Source: Actinomycetospora sp. NBRC 106375
Lineage (GTDB): Bacteria; Actinomycetota; Actinomycetes; Mycobacteriales; Pseudonocardiaceae
Assembly (NCBI RefSeq): GCF_030269665.1
Contig: NZ_BSTS01000007.1
Location: 1 to 64,000 of the forward strand
DNA: 64,000 nucleotides
Direction: 5' to 3'
In this document: positions 51,588 to 59,081 of the stretch, piece after piece
Layout: each line of letters starts with the position of its first letter
How positions within the stretch are numbered: the stretch's first letter is position 1
Notes under the pieces: generated by a model
Databases searched by the model: none
What the model saw: the letters and a program-made list of their open reading frames with translations, nothing else
What the model was told of the DNA's origin: nothing
Position numbers and translations under genes: made by a program

Positions 51588-52370
51588 GTGGCGACGATGG
51601 TCACCTTCCAGGCCCACCCCGACGATGAGTGCATCACCTGCGGCGGCGTCATGCGCTCCGCGGCAGACGCCGGGCACCGCGTGGTGCTCGTGGTCGCCAC
51701 CCGCGGCGAGCACGGCGAGATCGTCCCCGGCGTCCTCGACGAGGGCGAGACGCTCGCCGAGCGCCGCGTCCGCGAGACCCACGCGGCCGCCGAGGTGCTC
51801 GGCGCGGCACGGGTCGAGTTCCTCGGCTACGTCGACTCCGGCATGGTCGACACCGACACCAACGGTGCGCCCGGGTCGTTCTGGTCCGCCGACGTCGAGG
51901 AGGCCGCCGAGCGCCTCGCGGACATCCTGCGCGAGGAGGACGCCGAGGTCCTCACGGTCTACGACCGCATCGGCGGGTACGGCCACCCCGACCACATCCA
52001 GGTCCACCGGGTCGGGCGGCGGGCCGGGGAGATCGCGGGCACCCCGCGCGTCTACGAGGCCACGTCCAACCGGGACGACTTCCGGCGGATGGTGGAGATG
52101 GCGCGCACCGCGGGCGAGGAGGTGCCCGACCTGGACAGCGAGGCGTTCGGCTCGCCCGAGGCGGTGCTCACGACGCGCGTCGACGTCACGCCGTGGCTCG
52201 CGGCGAAGCGGGCGGCCATGCGCGCGCACCGCAGCCAGATCGCCGACGACTCGTTCTTCCTCGCGCTGCCCGACGACCGGTTCGCGCTCGCGTTCGGCAC
52301 CGAGTGGTTCATCCGCGTCGACGGCGATCCCGCGCACCGCGAGGACACGCTCTTCCCCGCGGAGACCTGA
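51588..52370 (+). CDS. PIG-L family N-acetylglucosaminyl deacetylase-like protein
   Basis: 260 residues. Zinc ligands appear in AHPDDE (His10-Asp13) near the N-terminus and GHPDHIQVHR farther on, the pattern of MshB/Mca-type deacetylases that remove acetyl groups from GlcNAc conjugates or mycothiol S-conjugates. The extra FLGYVDSGMVDTDTN segment is common in this branch. It is shorter than MshB, so mycothiol synthesis is not assured. GTG 51588 follows a leaderless -10 box; ATG 51597 is an alternative. Confidence 0.85.
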   Translation: MATMVTFQAHPDDECITCGGVMRSAADAGHRVVLVVATRGEHGEIVPGVLDEGETLAERRVRETHAAAEVLGAARVEFLGYVDSGMVDTDTNGAPGSFWSADVEEAAERLADILREEDAEVLTVYDRIGGYGHPDHIQVHRVGRRAGEIAGTPRVYEATSNRDDFRRMVEMARTAGEEVPDLDSEAFGSPEAVLTTRVDVTPWLAAKRAAMRAHRSQIADDSFFLALPDDRFALAFGTEWFIRVDGDPAHREDTLFPAET

Positions 52371-52436
52371 CGGCCGGACGTCTCGCCCGGCGTGGTGGTA
52401 TGGGCCCGACATCCGCTGACGGACGGAGCCCGCGCG

Positions 52437-53333
52437 ATGCCCAGCGAGATCGTCGTCGACCAGCGCGGCGTCCGGCTCGCCGCCTGGCACGTCCCGGCGA
52501 CGACCGAAGACCTGCGCGGCCCCGGCGGGCGTCCGTGCGTGGTGATGGCCCACGGGTTCGGCGCCACCCGTGACAGCGGCCTGCTTCCGTTCGCCGAGCG
52601 TTTCGCGGCCGCGGGCGCGGAGGTCGTAGTGTTCGACTACCGGGGCTTCGGCGCCTCGGAGGGCGAGCCGCGCCAGCTCGTCGACCACCGCCGCCACCGC
52701 GAGGACTACCACGCCGCGATCGCCCGGGCCCGCGCGATCGAGGGCGTCGACCCGGACCGGATCGTGCTCTGGGGCAGCTCCTACTCGGGCGGCCACGTCG
52801 TCGCCGTGGCAGCCCGCGACACCCGGATCGCCGGCGTGATCTCGCAGGGCGCGGCGATGGACGGTCTCGCGGCGGTCGCCGAGATCCTGCGCTACGCGGG
52901 GCCGCGCCAGCTGCTCAAGGTGTCGGCGCACGCCGTGCGCGACGCCGTCGGGTCGCTGGTCGGCGCCCCGCCGCACCTCGTGGGCGTCGTCGGTCCGCCC
53001 GGCGCCACGGCGGCGATCACCGCGGCCGACGCCGAGCCCGGTTACGGCGCCATCACCGGCCCGACGTTCCGCAACGAGATGCCGGCACGCGGGATCCTCG
53101 CCATCCCGTTCAACCGCCCGGTCGCCGACGCGTCCCGGCTGCGCTGCCCGATGCTGGTCGTCGTTGCGGCGGCCGACTCGATCGCCCCGCCGGCCGCCGT
53201 GCGTGCCGCGGCACGCCGGGCGGGCGGCCCGGTCGAGGTGCTCGAGCTCGACTGCGGGCACTTCGACATCTACGTCGGCGAGGCGTTCGCGACGTCCGTC
53301 GCGGCGCAGGTCGCGTTCCTGGAGACGATCTGA
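52437..53333 (+). CDS. Alpha/beta hydrolase
   Basis: 298 residues of the alpha/beta hydrolase fold: oxyanion HGFGATRD, FDYRGFGASEGEPR, nucleophile WGSSYSGGH, and the C-terminal DCGHFDIYVGEAF with the catalytic His. It resembles peptidase S15/dienelactone-type or alpha/beta hydrolases acting on esters or peptides, substrate unknown. ATG 52437 gives the family start. The next gene begins one base after its stop, so they are co-transcribed. Confidence 0.87.
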   Translation: MPSEIVVDQRGVRLAAWHVPATTEDLRGPGGRPCVVMAHGFGATRDSGLLPFAERFAAAGAEVVVFDYRGFGASEGEPRQLVDHRRHREDYHAAIARARAIEGVDPDRIVLWGSSYSGGHVVAVAARDTRIAGVISQGAAMDGLAAVAEILRYAGPRQLLKVSAHAVRDAVGSLVGAPPHLVGVVGPPGATAAITAADAEPGYGAITGPTFRNEMPARGILAIPFNRPVADASRLRCPMLVVVAAADSIAPPAAVRAAARRAGGPVEVLELDCGHFDIYVGEAFATSVAAQVAFLETI

Positions 53334-53334
53334 C

Positions 53335-54873
53335 ATGGCGACCGGCGTCGACGACACCGACACCCGGCCCGTGCGCGACCTGCCCACGCTCGTGGGCGAG
53401 CCCGAGACGACGGACCGCACCAGCCGGCGGTCATGGCCAGGCGCCGTGCTCATCGCCGCGGGCGGCGGGCTCCTCGGCGCCGTCCTCTTCCTCGTGGCCT
53501 ACCGCGGGATGCCGGACGACTCGTACATCACGCTGGACTACGCGCGGAACGTGGTCGAGCACTGGCACTGGGGCCTGACACCCTTCCGTGACGCCAACTC
53601 GGCGACGTCGCCGCTCAACGTGTGGCTGCTCGCGGGTGGCATCGTCGTGACCGGGCGGCCGGTCGTCGCCGCCGGCCTGGTCCTCGTCCTCACCACGGCG
53701 TTGACGGCGTGGTGGGCCGCCGGACTCGGCCGTGTGGTCGGTGTGCGGTCGGCCGTGCTCGCGACCGTGCTCGTCGGACTGCTGGTCACGTCGCCGATCT
53801 TCGCGTCGGTCGTGGGGATGGAGTCGTTCCTCGTCGCCGCGACGCTGGTGGGTGTCACGCGCTTTGCCGCCGAGCGGCGTGCGGTGGGGACAGGGATCCT
53901 CACCGGCCTCGCGGTGCTCACACGACCCGAGCTGGTGCTGCCCGCCGTCGTGATCGTCGTGGTGCTCTTCCTCGCTCGCGCGCCGCGCGAGTGGCGCCGC
54001 GCCCTGCTCGCCCTCGCCATCGGTGCCGTCGTGGCCCTGCCCTGGCACGTCTGGTCGTGGTTCGTGCTCGGCAGCTTCGTGCCGGACAGCTTCATCATCA
54101 AGACGAGCGGGTCGTTCCCCGGCGGCGAGGTGTTCGGCAACGGACCGTTGTTCATGGCGCAACGCTGGCCGATCCCGATGGCGGTCGTCGGCGGCGTCGC
54201 CGTCGTGGCGCTGCTCGCGGCCGTCGTCTCGGCGGTCCGGTGGGTCGGGGGCCGTGACCGTCTGGTCGACCGCGTGATCGTGGCGGCCGTGCTGGGCGCC
54301 GCCGTGCACTACGGGGCCTACGCGGCGATGGGGGTCTCCTCGTACATCTGGTACTACTGCCCCTCGCTGTCGCTGGTCAGCCTCGCCGCCGCGCTCGGCG
54401 CGGCCGATCTCAGCCTCCGTCGGACCGGGGCCGCCGTCGCCGCCCTCGCCGTGGTGGCCGGCCTCAGCGCCGGTCACCAGGTCGGACTCGGGATCCCGTG
54501 GCCGAGTCCGTCCTTGTTCGGGAACTGGGCGACGGCCTCGGACTACCTCGAGGCCGGGACACAGCTCGGCCGGGTCCTGCCGCCCGGGCAGAGCGTCCTC
54601 GCACCGGGTGAGATCGGGACCCTCGCCTTCGCCTGCGGGTGCGACATCGTCGACCAGTTCAGCGACCGGGCGCGGCTCATGTCCGTTCTGGACTCGCGGC
54701 TGCAGGGCGCCGGACCCGTCGAGCGCGCGCTGCTGGAGCTGAACTTCCTGCACGCCGACCGCCGACCGGTGGAGCCCGCCGATCGGGTCATGACCTACAC
54801 GCCCGGGCCGGGGCCCGGGTGGCCCACGTACGTCCTGGGTCGTGGGCCGGGCCACCTCACCCTGACGCCCTGA
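53335..54873 (+). CDS. GT-C type membrane glycosyltransferase-like protein
   Basis: 512 residues with about nine to ten TM helices. The first extracytoplasmic loop carries PDDSYITLDYARNVV with the paired Asp (61-62) typical of GT-C enzymes, then ANSATSPLNVW. These enzymes use polyprenyl-phosphate sugars to decorate the envelope. The acceptor is unknown; arabinan or glycoprotein roles are possible. The ATG at 53335 follows the hydrolase stop by one base. The C-terminal ~130 residues are a soluble extracytoplasmic domain. Confidence 0.83.
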   Translation: MATGVDDTDTRPVRDLPTLVGEPETTDRTSRRSWPGAVLIAAGGGLLGAVLFLVAYRGMPDDSYITLDYARNVVEHWHWGLTPFRDANSATSPLNVWLLAGGIVVTGRPVVAAGLVLVLTTALTAWWAAGLGRVVGVRSAVLATVLVGLLVTSPIFASVVGMESFLVAATLVGVTRFAAERRAVGTGILTGLAVLTRPELVLPAVVIVVVLFLARAPREWRRALLALAIGAVVALPWHVWSWFVLGSFVPDSFIIKTSGSFPGGEVFGNGPLFMAQRWPIPMAVVGGVAVVALLAAVVSAVRWVGGRDRLVDRVIVAAVLGAAVHYGAYAAMGVSSYIWYYCPSLSLVSLAAALGAADLSLRRTGAAVAALAVVAGLSAGHQVGLGIPWPSPSLFGNWATASDYLEAGTQLGRVLPPGQSVLAPGEIGTLAFACGCDIVDQFSDRARLMSVLDSRLQGAGPVERALLELNFLHADRRPVEPADRVMTYTPGPGPGWPTYVLGRGPGHLTLTP

Positions 54874-54890
54874 GCCCGAGGTCTGGGCGA

Positions 54891-55577
54891 TCAGCCCTCG
54901 AGGATGTAGCCGCGACCGCGGACGGTGCGGATGCGCTCCGCGCCGAGCTTGCGGCGCAGGTAGCCGATGTAGACCTCGACGATGTTCGAGGTCGGCGGGC
55001 CGCCCCAGACGCGGGTGACGAGCTGCTCCTGGGACATCGCCTGGCCGCGCGGGTGGCGGATGAGGGCGTCGACCACTGCGTACTCCGTGCGCGAGAGGCT
55101 GACGGGCTTGTTCTCGACGAACACCTGCTCGAGGGCCGTGTCGACGGCCACGTCGCCGCGGCGCAGGAAGAGCTGGGCGGTGGGACGGTCGTCGCCGAGG
55201 CGCAGCCGCAGGCGGGCGAGCAGCTCCTCCATGGGGAACGGCGTCACCAGGTAGTCGTCCTGGGTGGCGCGCAGCGTCTGCACCGTGCGGTCGCGGGCCT
55301 CCGGGCTGGTCAGCGCGATGACCGGCGTGCGGGGGCTGTCGCGGTGCAGGTCGGCGAGCACCTCGACGGGGCGCAGCCCCGGCATCTCGACGTCGAGCAC
55401 CACCGCCCGGGCCCCGCTGGCCCGTGCGGTCGCCCCGACGCTCCAGCTCTCACGGAGCAGCTGGGGTTCGAAGCCGTGGGACCGCAACGTCCCCACCAGG
55501 ACGCTCGTTGTGCGATGGGAGGGGGCCACGCACAGCACGCGGCCCCGCTCCGCGCCCGCATAACGATCAGGTCTCAT
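54891..55577 (-). CDS. OmpR/PhoB-type response regulator with degenerate receiver
   Basis: 228 residues from ATG 55577. The receiver domain keeps Asp62 (VLDVEMPG), but the N-terminal acidic pair is replaced by VAPSH and the conserved Lys is Thr112 (DDYLVTPF), so normal phosphorylation is doubtful. The C-terminal winged helix is intact (LSRTEYAVVDALIRH, QLVTRVWGG, VEVYIGYLRRKLGAERI, VRGRGYIL). No histidine kinase lies nearby. A TTG start at 55613 is possible; the Shine-Dalgarno is weak for both. Targets unknown; the downstream DUF1996 pair is the nearest candidate. Confidence 0.85.
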   Translation of the reverse strand: MRPDRYAGAERGRVLCVAPSHRTTSVLVGTLRSHGFEPQLLRESWSVGATARASGARAVVLDVEMPGLRPVEVLADLHRDSPRTPVIALTSPEARDRTVQTLRATQDDYLVTPFPMEELLARLRLRLGDDRPTAQLFLRRGDVAVDTALEQVFVENKPVSLSRTEYAVVDALIRHPRGQAMSQEQLVTRVWGGPPTSNIVEVYIGYLRRKLGAERIRTVRGRGYILEG

Positions 55578-55799
55578 CGCGGCCAGCTTGACTCCCCGCG
55601 CGTCCGAGTTCAATCGGTGAGCGGCGAGCGGAGACGTGATGCTCGTCGGCGGTCACCCACCTGAGGACCACTGCGCCCAACAGCCGCTTGTTTGGTCCGT
55701 TCAGCCTAGTAATCCTGCTGTTCGTCGCGCGAGATCCTCCTGCGAGCGGTCCTCCGGACGCCTCTTCTCAGATCGTCCGTCGACCAACGGTCGCGTTCC

Positions 55800-55957
55800 T
55801 ACCGTCGGGTCCACGTCGGCTGCGGGCGGAGCCGCTTCCCCTCGAACACCTCCGTCCGGCTCCGGCGGGACCAGCACGACAACCGCGATCTCGGTGCCGG
55901 GACGGGCTCGAGCCGCACGGACGGCCCTCCCGCATCGGGTGGACCAGGAGGTTCTCC
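55800..55957 (+). promoter_or_regulatory. Promoter and ~150-base leader of first DUF1996 gene
   Basis: TCTCAGAT (55766-55773) and TACCGT (55800-55805) are repeated at the same 34-bp spacing in front of the second DUF1996 gene (57264-57271 and 57298-57303). TACCGT to the GTG start is 153 bp in both. The gap from the response regulator start (55578-55957) contains no gene. Confidence 0.6.
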
Positions 55958-57079
55958 GTGCCCCGACGCGGACGACATCGCATGACCGGACCCGTCCGAC
56001 TCCTCGCCGCCGCCGCGGCCCTGCTCGTCACGGGCGGGATCGTGGTCGCGGCCGGATCCGCCGCCGCCCACGAGGACTCGGGCTCCGACTCGGGCTCCGA
56101 CTCCGGAGCGGCCAGCTCGCAGTCCGACTCCGGCGACTCCGGCGACTCCGGCGACTCGGGTGACGACGACTCGGGTGACGACGAGCAGTTCGCGGGCCGC
56201 GACCAGGCGTCCCCGCCCGACGACGACGACTACGTCGACATCACGCAGGTCTCGCCGGGCGCCGACGGCAAGGGCGGACAGTTCTCCCCGGCCGGCACGT
56301 TCCGGACCGACTGCGGCCGGAACGCCGACGGGGCGCACCGCAACAGCGACAACTTCGTCCTGGCCCCCGGCAAGCGCAACGGCGCCCAGCACGTCCACGA
56401 CTACGTCGGCACGACCGCCACGTTCGACTCCTCCGACGACCAGCTGCAGTCCGCCGACACCACGTGCGGCAACGGCGACCGGTCGACCTACTACTGGCCG
56501 GTGATCCGCGACCTGAACGGGACCGGGGACGACGAGGACGATGACGGCGGCGGCAAGGACGGCAACGAGGGCTCGATCACGGCGCCCTCCTCGGTCGACC
56601 TGACGTTCCACGGCAACCCGAAGGAGGACGTCGTGGCGGCGCCCCAGGCGCTGCGCCTGGCCACCGGTGACGCGAAGGCGGGCACCGAGGGCGACCAGAA
56701 CGCGAACGCCAAGTGGACCTGCACCGGGTTCGAGGACCGGACGACGACCAAGTACCCGGAGTGCCCCCAGGGCAGCAGGCTCGTGCGCATCCTCGACTTC
56801 CCGAGCTGCTGGGACGGCGAGAACACCGACTCCGACGACCACCGCTCGCACGTCGCCTTCCCCGAGGAGGACGGCTCGTGCGGCGAGGGCACGCAGCCGA
56901 TCCCGGCGCTGCGGATGACCCTGACCTACGACCGGCCCGACGGCACGGACTTCGCGGTCGACTCGTTCCCCGACCAGCAGCACGATCCGAAGACCGACCA
57001 CGCGAGCAGCATCAACTTCATGCCGAAGTCGCTGATGAAGCGCGCGGTGAGGTGCATCAACGACGGCATCGCCTGCTGA
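55958..57079 (+). CDS. Secreted DUF1996 protein (copy 1)
   Basis: 373 residues. GTG 55958 has AGGAGG 7 bases upstream. A basic head (PRRGRHRM) and hydrophobic core (LLAAAAALLVTGGIVVAA) ending AAA-HE form a Sec signal peptide. A Ser/Asp-rich linker of ~45 residues precedes the DUF1996 domain with GKRNGAQHVHDYVG, YWPVIRDLNG and LDFPSCWDG. The domain is of unknown function and occurs in bacteria and fungi, often secreted. Acid-rich linkers might bind Ca2+. A terminator follows. Confidence 0.85.
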   Translation: MPRRGRHRMTGPVRLLAAAAALLVTGGIVVAAGSAAAHEDSGSDSGSDSGAASSQSDSGDSGDSGDSGDDDSGDDEQFAGRDQASPPDDDDYVDITQVSPGADGKGGQFSPAGTFRTDCGRNADGAHRNSDNFVLAPGKRNGAQHVHDYVGTTATFDSSDDQLQSADTTCGNGDRSTYYWPVIRDLNGTGDDEDDDGGGKDGNEGSITAPSSVDLTFHGNPKEDVVAAPQALRLATGDAKAGTEGDQNANAKWTCTGFEDRTTTKYPECPQGSRLVRILDFPSCWDGENTDSDDHRSHVAFPEEDGSCGEGTQPIPALRMTLTYDRPDGTDFAVDSFPDQQHDPKTDHASSINFMPKSLMKRAVRCINDGIAC

Positions 57080-57095
57080 GGCACCGACCCGACCA

Positions 57096-57129
57096 CGGGG
57101 CCGCTCACCGACGGAGGTGGGCGGCCCCG
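57096..57129 (+). terminator. Terminator after DUF1996 copy 1
   Basis: CGGGGCCGCTCACC (57096-57109) pairs with 57116-57129 with one mismatch; loop GACGGA-like, 6 bases. It isolates the first gene from the promoter of the second. Confidence 0.75.
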
Positions 57130-57297
57130 CGTCCTTCCCAGGCTCGGCGGGTCTCCCTGAGAGCCCGGTTCAGCGCTCGGAGCAGGTGTTCCCCCGAACG
57201 GGGCATCACGGCGGCCGTTCCTCGCGTCGCGCGAGCCTGCGGGCGGCGCTCGGACCTGAGTTCTCTCAGATAGGCCGTCGTCGGACGGCCGTGTCCC

Positions 57298-57455
57298 TAC
57301 CGTGACCTTCCGTCGGAGCCGGGCGGCGACGCTCCCCCTCTCGCCTTGCCGCCGTCCCGCGCTCCGCCGTCACTACCCAGACACCCGTGTTCCCGGCACC
57401 GACCCCGGACGAGCTCCCCCGTCCCGGCGCCGCGGGCACCGTCAGGAGGTTCCCC
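57298..57455 (+). promoter_or_regulatory. Promoter and ~150-base leader of second DUF1996 gene
   Basis: TACCGT (57298-57303) with TCTCAGAT 34 bases ahead matches the first copy. The leader has the same length, and bases around the Shine-Dalgarno and start (57444-57481) are nearly identical to 55946-55983. Confidence 0.6.
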
Positions 57456-58835
57456 GTGCCCCGACGCGGACGACATCGCACAAGCCTGCCGACACGACTC
57501 ATCGCGATCGTGGCGGCGCTCCTGGTCACCGGCGGGGTCGCCGTGGCCGCCGGCTCCGCCTTCGCGGACTCGGACTCCGGGGACTCCGGAGGCGGCTCCG
57601 GGCTCCTGTCGGCCCTGTCGGGCGACGACTCCGGGTCCGACTCCGGAGGGTCGGGCGACAACGGCTCCGAGGGCTCCGGGGACGACGGCTCGGGTGACTC
57701 CGGCCAGGGTTCGGACGAGGACTCCTCGGGCGGCTCCGGCAACCGGGACGGCTCCGACCAGGGCGGCCAGGACGAGAACGGTGACGGCCAGGGCGACCAG
57801 GGCAACGGCGACGACCAGGCTCAGGGCGACGACCAGGGCGACGGCGGCGACCAGGGTCAGAACGGTGACGACCAGGGCGACCAGGGCGACGACCAGGGCC
57901 AGGCCCAGGCCGCGGCCGCCGAGGACCCCTTCCCCGGCCGTGACCAGGCCGCACCGGCCGGCGCCGACCAGTACGTCGACATCAACGACGTCGACAACAA
58001 CGGCGGCAACATCGGCGACGGCGGCCGCTTCAGTGGTGGCCAGTACACCGTCGACTGCGGCGTGAGCGACCACAACAACTCCGACAACTACATGGCCGCG
58101 CCGGGCAAGCGGAACGGTGCCCAGCACGTCCACGACTACGTCGGCAACGACAGCACCAACGCGAACTCCGACGACGACTCGCTCGACGCCGCCGGCACCT
58201 CCTGCGGCAACGACGACAAGTCGACGTTCTTCTGGCCGGTCCTGCGCGACCTGAACGGCCAGAGCCCCGACGAGGGCGAGGACGGCGGCAGCCTCGACGG
58301 CAACGAGGGCTCCATCCTCAAGCCGCTGGCCGCGCAGCTGACCTTCCACGGCCACGGCGACGAGGCCGTCCAGCCGATGCCGACCCACCTCATGATGATC
58401 ATGGGGAACGCCAAGCAGGGCCAGCAGAACGGCGACAACGTCAACGCGAAGTACACCTGCACCGGCCACGAGGACCAGGTCACCGACAAGTACCCGATCT
58501 GCGGCGCGGGCTCGAACCTCGTCCGCATCCTCGACTACCCGAGCTGCTGGGACGGCCAGAACCTCGAGTCCAAGAACTTCCGGGACCACATGGCCTTCCC
58601 GAACGAGGAGGGCAACTGCGAGAACGGGTTCACCCCGATCCCGGCGCTGCGCATCTCGCTGACGTACAACCAGCCCGACGGGCGTGCGTTCGCGATCGAC
58701 AGCTTCCCGCAGGAGCAGCACAACCCGAAGACCGACCACTCGGACTTCGAGAACCTCGCCTCCGAGACCGGCAACCGCAACGGCGCCGACTGCATCAACA
58801 ACAACCAGCAGTGCACCAACGTGGCACAGCAGTGA
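57456..58835 (+). CDS. Secreted DUF1996 protein (copy 2)
   Basis: 459 residues from GTG 57456, preceded by AGGAGG. The signal peptide (PRRGRHRTSLPTRL then LIAIVAALLVTGGVAVAAG) matches copy 1. The linker is about 120 residues of Ser/Gly/Asp then Asp/Gln/Gly repeats (DDQGD units), much longer than in copy 1. The DUF1996 domain has GKRNGAQHVHDYVG, FWPVLRDLNG and LDYPSCWDG. It is a tandem paralogue with an independent promoter and terminator, so the two can be expressed differently. Function unknown. Confidence 0.85.
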   Translation: MPRRGRHRTSLPTRLIAIVAALLVTGGVAVAAGSAFADSDSGDSGGGSGLLSALSGDDSGSDSGGSGDNGSEGSGDDGSGDSGQGSDEDSSGGSGNRDGSDQGGQDENGDGQGDQGNGDDQAQGDDQGDGGDQGQNGDDQGDQGDDQGQAQAAAAEDPFPGRDQAAPAGADQYVDINDVDNNGGNIGDGGRFSGGQYTVDCGVSDHNNSDNYMAAPGKRNGAQHVHDYVGNDSTNANSDDDSLDAAGTSCGNDDKSTFFWPVLRDLNGQSPDEGEDGGSLDGNEGSILKPLAAQLTFHGHGDEAVQPMPTHLMMIMGNAKQGQQNGDNVNAKYTCTGHEDQVTDKYPICGAGSNLVRILDYPSCWDGQNLESKNFRDHMAFPNEEGNCENGFTPIPALRISLTYNQPDGRAFAIDSFPQEQHNPKTDHSDFENLASETGNRNGADCINNNQQCTNVAQQ

Positions 58836-58868
58836 CCGGCTGACACCGCACTGACGCACGCACGACCC

Positions 58869-58917
58869 CGAGGGGCCGTCCACCGTGATCCTCGCGATCA
58901 CGGCGGGCGGCCCCTCG
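58869..58917 (+). terminator. Terminator after DUF1996 copy 2
   Basis: 22-base arms 58869-58890 and 58896-58917 pair with two G-T-type mismatches around CTCGC. It ends the second DUF1996 transcript before the riboswitch promoter. Confidence 0.8.
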
Positions 58918-58937
58918 CGTTCGTGCGCCTCGCGACC

Positions 58938-58943
58938 TACCGT
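58938..58943 (+). promoter_or_regulatory. -10 box of the TPP riboswitch transcript
   Basis: TACCGT lies 26 bases before the riboswitch core (ACGGGAG at 58969), a normal distance for the 5' end. Confidence 0.5.
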
Positions 58944-58965
58944 CGGGGGCAGGCGCCGACCGGCG

Positions 58966-59075
58966 CTCACGGGAGTCCGGAGCCACCGGGCTGAGAGGGG
59001 ACCTGGCCGCGCACCACGCCGCGGCAGCGGTCCCGACCGTCGGAACCTGATCCGGATCATGCCGGCGCAGGGAGG
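58966..59075 (+). ncRNA. TPP riboswitch (THI element)
   Basis: The conserved parts are in order: ACGGGAG (58969-58975), CTGAGA (58991-58996), ACCTGATCCGGATCAT (59045-59060) and GCCGGCGCAGGGA (59061-59073). It binds thiamine pyrophosphate and folds to hide the downstream site. The Shine-Dalgarno GGGAGG (59070-59075) overlaps the 3' side of the aptamer, so control is probably translational: TPP lowers synthesis of the transporter. Confidence 0.93.
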
Positions 59076-59081
59076 CTGCTG

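Noticed and set aside
49590..53453. 1287-codon open frame on the minus strand
   Set aside because: It is antisense to the SHOCT protein, PIG-L deacetylase and hydrolase genes, which have clear motifs and starts. It is a product of high GC with few stop codons; its translation has no family pattern.
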